NCBI RefSeq assembly: GCF_048264025.1
Contig: NZ_JBLXDN010000004.1
Span: 1-64,000, forward strand
From: Nitrincola sp048264025
GTDB lineage: Bacteria; Pseudomonadota; Gammaproteobacteria; Pseudomonadales; Balneatricaceae
Length of the DNA stretch: 64,000 bases
Reading direction: 5' to 3'
The notes beneath the pieces are model-generated. The model saw nothing but the letters and a program-made list of their open reading frames with translations, did not search any database and was not told the DNA's origin. Below are positions 34,886 to 46,800 of this stretch, piece by piece (within the stretch, counting starts at the first letter, position 1; every line of letters begins with the position of its first letter). Position numbers and translations under genes: made by a program.

Positions 34886-37800
34886 ATGGGAAGCGCAGCA
34901 CGCTATCTGCACAATGCGGCTGGACAGTCCTGGAAGCATCGGGCCTTGCGGCAATGGCATGGCCTGATCAGGCGTTCGCTGGACACTCAGCGGGTTAATA
35001 GCCAGCGTCAAGCGACCACTGAGGTGGAGTTGCTTGAGCAGCGTTTTATGCTTTCCGGTGATCTGTTGGTGATACCACCCACCCCTCAGGATTCGCAGGA
35101 ATCTGTGATCAATCTGCAGCACCAGGCAGAAGCCGATATGCTGGCGGATTTTTCACTTGGTGGCGTACAGCAGCAAAGCTTGATTGATGAGCTGATCTTC
35201 ATTGATACGGCTGTTGAGCAGCCTGAATATCTGATAGAGCAAGCATTAGCCCAGCGTGGTGATGGCCAGGCCCGTGTTGAAGTGGTTTATCTGGATGCCG
35301 GTGCAGACGGTGTGCAGCAAATCAGCCAGTGGTTGTCGCAATATGCTGATTTGCAAGCGATCCATATTATTTCTCATGGCGAAGCCGCCAGTGTGCAGCT
35401 GGGCAACACCACACTTGATACGACCTCACTGGATGCTTATGCAGAAGTACTCAGTAGCTGGCAAACCGCTTTAGCTGAAGGCGCTGATCTGTTGTTTTAT
35501 GGCTGCTCTGTGGCCGAGGGAGAGGCAGGTCAGGCTTTTGTTGAGCGTATTGCTGAACTCACTGGTGCGGATGTAGCGGCATCGGATGACATGACTGGTG
35601 CGGAGCAGTTGGGTGGTAATTGGATCTTCGAATACACCACCGGGGTAATCGAAACCCAGGCATTATTCAGTGCCGGCCATACGGTTTACGATGCCTTACT
35701 GGCTGATCTGACATTTACGGATGAATCAAAATCCGCCATATTGACTGCGCTGCAGAACCTGGACCAACTGGGTAACCAGGCACTCAATGATGCGTTATCT
35801 AATGCGGATATACCCGGGCTGAGTAACACCAGTATCCTGAGCCTGTTGGACTTAGGTGGTGCCAATTTTGATTTGCATGCAAACGCCAATAACTATTTTG
35901 CCAGTGGCGGCCCACACACCCTCTCTGGGCTGGTCAGCTATCTCAACAATAATAGCGCTTTATTGCTTATTGACGGTATAGAAGCCACGCTGACAGTCGA
36001 TGCCAGCAATCCAGCTATGCCAATCTATGGCTTGCGTCTGACAGCGGATCTACAGCGTAACTCGACACACACAGTAACACTGAATCCGGCTGGCTATACA
36101 CTCGATGCTATCACAGCCGATGCTGTCACCCGGCTGAAACTGGCACTCGAAGCCGGTATTCGCTTGAGTACGGACCCGAGTGTTGACCCCGAGGGTTTTA
36201 TCCGCGCAGATAAGCTGCAACTCAGTACGCAGATGTCCGGTGAAGGTGATTTTAGCCTGAATTTGGGTGCCGCGTTTACCTTGCAGGATCCAGACAATCT
36301 GGATAACAGTCGCCAGATCACCAATAGCGAATATGCTGTTAGTCTGATTCAACGTCAGGTGACAGCTGAAGCTCAGGGGCGTTTTGCCTTAAGTGGTGCT
36401 ACACAGCAGGCTGCATTTGGTGCTCAGGCCTATCTGGCGCTGCAGGGTATACTGAATGGCGACGCGCTGAGTTTCAATTTTTACCGTGATGCCAATCTAA
36501 GTGATGCAGCCATTCAGGCGCAACTGCAAACGTTGTTGGCGCACTGGGCGCAGTTGGCGGTACAGCTGGATCAGTTGCAAGCACTTTCTGTCGAGTTACC
36601 GCTGGTCGATCAGTCACTCCTGTCGCTGATGGTGACGGAAGATGGCCGCACTCTGGGTGATATTTTCCAGTTTGGTTACTATCTGCCGGGTGGCGGTTTT
36701 ACCACTGTGTTGCAGCAATACCTCTCTCAGGGTGATGCCACCTACATGGGGTTGATGTTGGAGTTGCAGGATTACCTGCATGGCCGTGGGACTTATAGCA
36801 GTTTGCAGTCGCTGATTCCGGCCGATGCCAGTGATTCCCTGTTCAACGTGACGGGAGGGCTTAATACGGCGGGTAACGAACTCGCTTTAGGCCTGGAGTT
36901 GGCACTAAACCGTGAGTTTCTGGCACAGCTCAGCTTTGGTGATGCGCTTGCCAAGGTGGGTTTTGCCTGGGGTGATGGACAGGGAATAACCCTGAATGCT
37001 CTAATCGATCTCAAGTTTGATCACCGCATTACCACGTCTTCGGCCAGCTTTGACCTCAATGAACTTGCGTTACAGGTTAGTGCGCCTACTGGAACCTTCT
37101 ATGCACCCGCTCTATTGGGTGCCTTGCCAGTCACTGCCAGTGGTGTGCTGACATTTGACTCTGGACGAGTCACTGTGACAGCCGTTGATGACGTTGTGTC
37201 AGCTGATACCTCAACTGCTGAGGTCAATGCTGCTCTGAGTATGACCCTTTCAGGTGATCTGTTTGGGGTGCCTCTGGAAACTCTGGCCGGTGGTGTTCCT
37301 GGGGTTGAGATCAGTTTTAATAATGGTGCGGCGACCTCTTGGACAGACATTGCCAACTATAACTCTGAGGTGACGCTGTCCCACTTTACTCAGTTGAGTG
37401 CATTGAGCAGTCTGGAACCCCAGCAGTTGATGGATATGCTGTCTGATGTTGTCCTGTACCTGGAATCCTTGCGTGATTCTGGTGAATTTGACGGTTTGCT
37501 CCCTTTCACTGAGGTGAATCTGGGGCAGGGGCTGGATTTCAGTCAGGGCCTGATGGCCTTGTTTAACGAGGGCCTGCAGGCAACCCGTCAGGAAATACTT
37601 GCGGGTCAGGCGGTATCACCACGTTTGACGGACAATCTGTCATTTGATTTACAGGTGCAAATGCCAGGGCAGTCAGAGCTGTCGGTATTGACCATTACAC
37701 TGCTAGCCAGCGAAACCAGCAGCTTTACCCATATCAATCAACTCGCCAGCCTCATTGATCAGAAAATAGCGCAGGCCGCTAACGCTGTATTGGGCTGGCA

Positions 37801-40800
37801 ATTGCTGGATAGTGATGTGCCGGTAACAGCGCTGGTACCGGTGGCGGCAGTCACTGAGCTGATCAAAGGCGGCCTGTTACAAGCAGGTCGCTATAGCAAC
37901 GCTCAGCAGCAGGTCAGGTTGCACACCAGCGGGGGCGATTTCCGTATCCGTGTTGGGGATGGCAGTTGGTCTGCAGAGGTCTCCAGTTATAGCAGTGCGG
38001 CAGAATTGCAGCGTGTATTGGAGAATCTGCCGGAGATTGGCAAGGGTAATGTGCAGGTCACAGGGGACGCACGTAACTGGCAGGTTACTTTTGTCGGTGC
38101 ATTGTCGGGTCAGGAGGTCGCACCGCTGGAAGTGGAATTTGCTGCCAATGCCAAGGCCGGTGGTTTGTTAGAAGTCTCCGCACAGGATCTGGACCGCGTC
38201 GATGGGCTCACCTACGGGCGCCTGGTGATCTCTCAAACACAGCCAGGTACGTTTGAGAAATTGAATATTGCACCATCTGTAGGGATTCAATTTAGCGAAG
38301 AACAGGCCGCGGCATTTGATGTCGATGAAGATACACCGGTGCAACCAGCGGTGTATCAGTTGCAGTTGATTCATGCGGCCGGTGGTAGTTTCAGCGTTAA
38401 TTTCAGCTATGACGGACAGTCATTTGAGACTGAGACGATCAGTCTGGAGGGCGAGGGAACCTGGAGCGATCGGATTGCATTGGCCTTGAATAAGGCGATT
38501 AACGATGCCTACCGTGAGGATAATGCGGGGCATGTAGATCAGGAATATCTCACAGTAGAACTGGCTCCCTTGGGCACTACCAATGACGGTATCCAGTCAT
38601 TCTATATTGCAGCGAATATTCTGGAGGTCAGCGCCGGAAAAACCTTGAGCGGCTTCTCGGCTGATATTACTGAGCTCCGTTCTCAACCCGGTGTACAGGT
38701 GTTCGTGACTACCCTACAAGAGGGTCGCGTGGGTACCTCTGCGGAAGGGCGGTTGGGTGAAGTTCAGCGTCTGACCTTGGCGAATGTTGCCGGTGGCAGT
38801 CTGCAGATGCTATTGAATCTGGCTGATGAAGCACTGGAATCTGATGTCCTGAGTCTTACCACATCGGGTGAGTTGAAAACGGCCAATCAATTAGCGGCCG
38901 ATCTTGCTTCCACGCTCTATCAGATGCTGATTAAGGTCTATGCCGACCTGGATCCAGCTGATATTCAGGTGTCAGTTGTCGCGGGTCAGGGCTATACCTT
39001 CGATATCCGTTTTACCGGTCAATTGTCCGGCCAGGATATAAATACCCTGTCAATCAATAAAACCAGCATAGTCTCAGCATCGGATTTTACCACCAGCTAT
39101 GCCGATCTTACCTTGGCTGGTTTTCAGGCGGCAGGCGAGTCCATGCAGACTCATTCACAGCCGGGATTCACTGATTGGCACGTGTTGATGGACCGTTTCC
39201 AGCACGCAACCAACAGCCTGTTGAATAACACCCTGACAACTGAATTTGCCGAGTTCAGTGTCAATCCTCGTTTTGATCTGGCCAGCCAAACACTCTGGCT
39301 GGACCTGTTCGTAGGCTCAGGTATCCAGATCGATGCAGTTCAGTTGCTATTGGATGCTGAAGCGGGTGGACTAGAGGGGTTCAGTGTCGATGCCTGGATG
39401 GATATTACTCATGAAACCTTTTTCAATGGATCATTGGGCTTTGACCTGAGTCAGCCACAGGCTATTTCACTCCTGGCTGTGGGGCCTGTGGTGGGCTCTG
39501 TGACTGGAACTCAGGCTGATCCTGTGCTTAACAACCAAACGCTGTCGCTAGGATTTAATGTGGATGGACGCCAGTTTAATCTGGCTGACATACTGGCTGC
39601 TCAACCCACTGAAAATGGATTCGCCAGTGCGGCAGGCGCACAAGTATCGGTGACCTCGCAGACTGATTATATTAACAGCAGCGTCAATGCATTTATTCGT
39701 GTTAATGGCAGCGTGCTGGAAAACAGTGAAATCAGTGCCGTAGGCCGTGCGCCCGGCCTGGCGCTAAAGGTTGGTAGTGATGAGTATGTTAGTGTCATTA
39801 ATGGGCTGGATGCTGGAGCAACCATTGAGGTCGTTATCCAGATCAATGGTGTTGAGCGGTCGTTATTAGTTGATTCGACTATCACTGCCAATGCTCTCAG
39901 AGACAGCATCAATAGTGCCTTTAATAGTGCATTTGACGCCACCCTGAACGGTGATCGGCTGGTGTCCATTCTGAATGCGGAGCTGGCCGCAATTGCCGGC
40001 ACTGGACCTCTGTCAGGCTATGATAATCTGGCTGGTGCACTGTATTTCGAGTTGACTGCAGAAGGGCAGTTGCAACTCCGCACCTTTGCCGCGGTTAACC
40101 AGATTATTCTGACACAGCCGAATACGGCGGAGGGTGTTGTTGGACTGGAGGCTCTAGGAATCCAAATGGGTGTTGAGAACGCCATCCGACCCGCACCTGA
40201 TTCTAACTATACACTCCCGTCTGATGGACGACTGACAGAAGATGCTGCATTCCAGCTGCGCCTCGATAATGCCACAGCTATTGATATTACCCTTCCAGCT
40301 TCACTGACGGTTGATAACACTTCGTTGGCAGATCTGATGGCGGATATTCAGCAGGTACTGAATTCAATTGATATTTCGGCACATGCTTATCTGGGTACGC
40401 TAGACGGCGGGTTGGGCTATACCCACCTGGGTCAGTTGATCCGCGCAAATTTGCTTTCCACTGAAATCAATACCGGGCTGGACCTCAGCTTTGGAAACGA
40501 AGCAGACGCTGATCAGGATATAGAACATAGCTACTACCTGGAGCTGCAGGTTCTTGGCAATAAAATTGCGCGTGCCCAGATTGAGATGGCGGATGAGGGC
40601 AATATTGGTAACCGTGAACTCGGTCTGACGGCCAGACAATCGGTAAAAACAGCCGCTGTTTCGATGCAACTGCAAAATGCCATGATAGGTGGCCAGCTCA
40701 GTGCCGCAATGCAGGCCGGTGGTTCGGCTTCGGGTCAGCAAGGGTTGCTGGAGCTGCTTTTTGGCGATATCCAGATTGCCGATGGCGCCTATCAGGGTGC

Positions 40801-43800
40801 ATTTGCGTACTATCTGGTTGATACCCTCAACAGCAACGACACCAGCCTGGATTTTAATGCCGCCCTCGACAGTGTGCTGGTACAGGGTGCACAGCTGGGG
40901 TTGACGGCAGATACCCAGGTTCGCGATGAGACTACATTGCTCCTTACTCCGTTCAACCAGCAGGGTCAGACGGTACATGATGTTGGTCTGACGATCAGTT
41001 TCGATGCTTTTACACTGGGTAATCAGGCCTATGAGGCCTTTGATTTGGCCGTAGTACTACGCCAGTTGGCAACACAGAATAACACCTCGGTTGCTGATCT
41101 GGCGGCCGATCTGAATGCCGCTATTCATGCAGCGCTGAGTGCACATTTTGAAGGGGAGACAAACCCTTTTGATGGTCATGTGTTTGTGGTCGTTGATGAT
41201 ACCGGGCGCTTTGAAAAATTGCGTTTTGTGACTCTTGCACATGGTGAGGGTGCGACCCGAGTTGAACAGCAAAAAGTTCAGATGACACTGCGCAATCGGT
41301 TATTGCTGGATGAGTACAGTGCGGAGGGGTTGGTCTGGTCGGAGTCGACACAGGCGGCAATCACTCTGGGTGCTATTCAGGTCGGTTTACCCGAAGGGTT
41401 CAAGGATCAGTTCGGTAATACCCTGAGTGCTCCTGATATTAGCGAGTCATTGGTGCTGAATTTAGCGAACGCCGCTGAGGTCTTGAGTCTACCGGATATT
41501 CTGGCTGACATTGATGGCGATCTGCCTGATTTTGGACTCTATCAAGGCCTGGCTGAGCAGAGCTGGGCTGGGGTGCTGGATGACCTGACGCAACTGGCCT
41601 CTTTGTTGGGTAATCTGGCGAACATGAGCGAATTAAGCTTGTTTGGTCAGAAATTACCGGTACTGAACAAGTCATTGCACGAGTTACTTAATCTTCAAGG
41701 TCACTTCAACCAGGTTTATGACGAGCTGAGTCAGATAGATCAGGCCAGCTTTCGTTCGTTACAGACCTTGCTGGAGTCAGCCTTTGGCCTGGAAGCCAAT
41801 ACGATTGACTACTACCTGGATACAGACCGCCAAGCGCTGGTAATCAATATCCCCTTTACGCTGGCGTTTGAATCACTGGAGCAGTTCAATCTGCTGCTGG
41901 CTGACGCACGGCTTATGCAGATGTTTTCGGCTGCAGATCAAACTTTATTAAAAGAGTTGCTCGGTCCTACCCTGAGTATTACCGATGCAAATCAGGAAAG
42001 TTTGTTGCGCTTGTTCCGTGAAGTAACCTTCAATCTGGAATTAGGGCTGGATCTGGCGCGGGAAGACGAGGGGCAGCCTAATTCTAATCTTGGGCGCTTG
42101 TTCCTGTTTAATGCGCGAGACCAGGGCGGAACGTCGATGCAGTTCCGGCTGTTCAATGATACCGATCAGACGCTGAATTTCACCTCGCCCGTTACGCTAT
42201 ATGAATTGCAGGTTGATGGTGGCAAGGTCGAGCTGGACCTGGAGGGCGGCTATCAGCTAAACAGCGATGGTGGTCGTCTCTATTTGGGTGAATATGCTGC
42301 GCATATCGTTGCCTCCATGTTACCCGTGCAGGTACAAGCCACGGATGAAAATGGTCAACCACTGTTTGAAGACGATGGCACGACGCCGGTGATGGTGAGT
42401 TCAGCCAATACAGATGCCAGCAATGCTGTCAAAGCGATAAAACAGGGAGCCTTCGACCTGTCCTTGACTGGTGATATTGAAGTCAGCTTACCCCTGAGTA
42501 TCGTGGTTTCCGACCATTTGGCAGACCTTACCGCTGAAGAGTTACCGATATTTGTCAATCCTATGCCTATAGGCACGGCAGAAATTGCTATTCGGGATCT
42601 GAATAAACTGCTGAGTAAAATGCTGGGTGATAGTCTCAGTTTAGCCACCCAGGTGGCTGAAGCGGCCAGGCCGCCACTGGTGAACAATGGCGGTGGCGAT
42701 TTGAACCAGGAGGGTGTGCCTGGTGATACTCAGGACGAGTCTGATTTGCCCGGTGTGGATCTGACTCCGGATAACCCGCTGACCGGTGGCGAAGGTCAAT
42801 ATACCCAGCCCAGTGATGATATTCAGGTGCCGGTCTTTTCTGCACCTGAGATACAACCTGGCAGTGACGGGTTTGATCTGAGTCTGATACTGCCTAACCT
42901 CGGTGGATGGCAGGAGACCTTCCTTCAGGTGCTACAGAATGCCGGTCTGGGTGAAGATTTTTGTGATCCAGATGGTGTCAGACTGAAAAGTGCCCCCTTA
43001 CTTTTCTTGTTGAGTGATCCGGCTTTTGTGGTGGAAACGCTAGATACGGTATTGAGTGCTTTCCAGAGTGTGATCGACACCCTGACATCCGGCGTGGTTG
43101 GGCCAATCATCGGTGCTGAAGCCTTGCAGGAAATGACCCAGTTTGTTGCCGGTCTTCGCGAAGGCTTTATCAGCAGTTTAACTAATGCGTTGAACTCGGT
43201 AATTTTCAATTATGGCAGTCTCGACAATGCACTGCGCATGGTGCTCTTTGATCTGCTCTACCATCCGGATAATCCATATCTGAACTTCCTGCGCGATTAC
43301 AATGGCGACGGCATCATTACCCCAGATGATATTGTGCTTGAGTACGTAGCCCAGGATGCCGACCAGTACACCTTTGTGAATATCCCTGAGCTGACAACGC
43401 TACTTGAAGCTGAACAGCTTTGGGCAATTCGTAACCTGACTGAGGGCGGACAACGTACTGGGTGGGTGGCATCAGGTGAGCGACTGCAACAGGCTGATGC
43501 TGATGGAAATCTGGTATTCCGTGACGCTACCGGTAACGCTTATATTCGCATGCCCCAGTTGGATGAGATGGACCAGCAGCGCGAGGATGAAGACGGTAAT
43601 TTGCTGTTTGAATACTATGCCGCTGTGCGTGTCAATGTAGCTTCCGAAGGTGAAACACCCGTCTACGAAATCCAGCCGGTCGTAGGTGCCGAGGCTGTTG
43701 AATTAGATGCAGACAAGCTCAAACCCTGCTATTTGGGAATTGCTGGTCAGGTGATTGTTGATCTGACTTATCAGGATTTGTTTGGCGGATTCTGGTATCG

Positions 43801-46800
43801 CGAGAATATGTCCGGTGACCCAGACTTCCTGACTGATGATCAGGCCGAAGCGATCGATGCCTTCCTGGCATCAGATGCGTTTCTGAGTCAGTTCCCTGGC
43901 TGGGACGGTGAGTTGACGGCTGATGTCATTGAGGTGATCCGTGAAGAGTTTATTAATGACTCCGACCTGCGCGAACTGAAATTTGTCAGCTACTCAGACG
44001 AGCAGGTGAACGCCTCCAAACAACTGGTGTTTGCGCAGAGCAGCGCTGTCCAGTTCCGCATGAACTTGGGTCAAACCATCGAGTTACCCGATGCGTCAGT
44101 GGCCTTTGATGTCGGCGTGCCTGGCCTGAACCTGGAGATAGACGGCGGATTGGCTGTTAATCTGGACTGGGATTTTTTCCTTGGGTTTGGTCTGGATGTC
44201 AATCAGGGTTTTTATCTGGTGGCAAATATGCCAGGCCATGCAGGTATCGGCCAGGTAACTGAATTTGCTGAAGACAGTCAGGAGTTGTATGGCAAAGCCT
44301 GGGTAGCTACCGGTTTTGCTGATGCAGGTATTTTGCGTGATTCAGCCGGTTTTCCTGTGGATGCCGATGGTAACCGCATTCTCAACGATGAGGGCTATCC
44401 TCTCACTGTTGAGGAGGAGGCCCTCTATGCAGATCAACTCGTGTCGATGGATGAAGCTATCAGCAATCTCTGGTCATTGGATGATGGTGTTGAAGTATCT
44501 GAGATACAGTTCCAGATTAGCGCCTTTCTGGCACCTTCACCGAATGAGACTAATTTCTATGAGCAGCGTGTAGTTGAAGAATATTTCAATCTTGAAACCA
44601 AGCAGATTGAGAAGCGCTTCGTCAAGAACGGTAGTGAATATGTTTATGAAGTAGTTTACACCGACCAGCCCAAACTGGATGCTGAAGGCAATACACTCTA
44701 TGAGCTGGCCTGGGAATATGAAACCGAGGTGGTGGATGGTCGTGAACAGATAAAATACGAAGCCTTGCTCAGTGCGGCCGGTCATTTTGTCTACCGTCGT
44801 CAGACTGGAAATGGGCAATACGAGTATAAAGAAGAAAGCAGCCGTCTTACCAATACTGGTGGCTGGGAGCTGATGCTGCAAACGGACCGCTTCGGTGATC
44901 CGATTCCGATCTATACACTGGATGGCGGTGGTCAGCGTATCGCCGTGATGGTGGATGGCGAACAGGCATTAATGACTGATCGTTTTGGTCGCTATGTGCC
45001 TCAATATAAAGAATTGCGTGCTCCGGCGAGTCTGCAAGCCGAATTGCTGTTTATGAATGGCACCATCACGGATAATTATTCAGGCTGGATTAAAGATAAT
45101 GAAGGTCGTGTCTGGGGTGATCGTGAAGCCTGGCAGGATGACACCTTTGGTACCATCTGGTACGACGATCAGTCCAACTTTGATGCCTGGGGTGTCAGCG
45201 ACACGCTGTTTGATGGCAAGACCGGCTATGAAGGTTCCAGAACGCAGTTCCTGGCCAGATTTGAAATAGATCTTACCGATAATGCATCACTCGGCTTCAG
45301 CTCAGGAGACACTCTGGGATTGGATGAAGGTGTGGCTGGGGAAGTGGACGATATACTCGATGGCACCTTTGGTGGCAGCGATGGTCGTCTGACATACAAT
45401 GTGTTGACCACCAATGACCTGGGTGATCTGTTTGAGACACATTGGGAAGCCTATGCACAGATTAACCTGCAGATGCAGCTTGGTGTGGGTTTTGGTGATG
45501 CGATTCAACCGGACCTGTTGCCGGCCATCGAGGGTAACTTCCAGCTTACCTGGTCAGCGGAGAAAGAAGACCCAGATCAGCCGGAATGGCAGCAGTGGAT
45601 GGATCGTTTTGAGGAATTGACCTCCAGCGACTACTACTCCCTGTTTGCCGATCAGCCGGGTGTATGGATGACTGATATCGCGTTGGATATGGGGACTTTC
45701 TTCTCCAACTTCCTGGAGCCAGTGATCGATGTGATTTCAGTGGTTACAGATCCGTTTGCACCAGTCATTGAGCAACTGACCAAGCCGATACCCGGTATTT
45801 CTGACCTGATGCGTAAGAACTACTCGCTGGTGGATATGGCGGTAGACTTCTCCAAAATCAGCGGTGGCAATGCCAAAATAGATTTTATTGTCTCGCTGAT
45901 CAGCCTGTTTGATACCATCAACAGCCTCAAAGCCGTGATTGATGCCGGTGGTTCGACAGTCAAGCTGCCGGTGTTTGATGTGTTGTTACTGGCAGGCAAT
46001 AGTCATTCAGAGTTTGCTCTGGATAATGTCCTCAACTACATCGGTGACGTAGCAGATTTCAGTGCCGTTGCCAAAGCGATCCCTGGCGAAACCACCATTT
46101 CGCTGGATCAAGGCATGAATGACTTCTTTGCTGCGCTGGAAAAACCTGCCAATGCGCTGCAGTTCCCGATTATCGATAATCCGGGTGATGCCGTACTGGG
46201 TCTGTTGTTTGGTAAACCGGTTGACCTGGTAACTTATACTCCGGCTAATCTGGAAGTCGGTGTTGGCTTTCGCAAAAGCTTCCCTGTCTATCCACCGCTG
46301 TTTGTCGGTGTAGGGGGGGAGATCAAGCTGGAGGCTTTTATTACGCTGGGATTCGATACCTATGGTGTGATCAAGTTCCTCGACAGCAAGAATGTTGTGG
46401 ATGTCATGGATGGATTCTACATCAGTGACAATATTGACTCCCGAGGGGTAGACCAGCCAGAAGTGATGCTGTCTGCACAACTGGTTGCCTTTGCCGAATT
46501 GAATGCAGTAGTCGCACGTGGTGGTGTGGAAGGAGGAATACGTTTTGAAGGTACGCTGGATCTGTGCGATCCGGACCAGGATGGCAAGGTGCGTGGTTCT
46601 GAAATCTACGCAATAATTGCTAAAAATCCAGCCGCACTGGTTAGCTTAGATATGCGTGCCACTGCCTTTATCCGCGCTTATCTGGACGTTTTGGCACTGA
46701 TCAAGTACGTTCGTGTGTGGGAATATACCTTCATGGACGTGACGCTGTTTGAGTGGTCACTGGATCTTTGTAATCAGGATCCAGTTCTGGCTTCTATGGA

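Noticed and set aside
40400..40978. Open frame of 192 codons on the minus strand inside the giant gene
   Set aside because: It is antisense to the giant coding frame, with no ribosome site and Cys- and Gln-rich composition typical of shadow frames.
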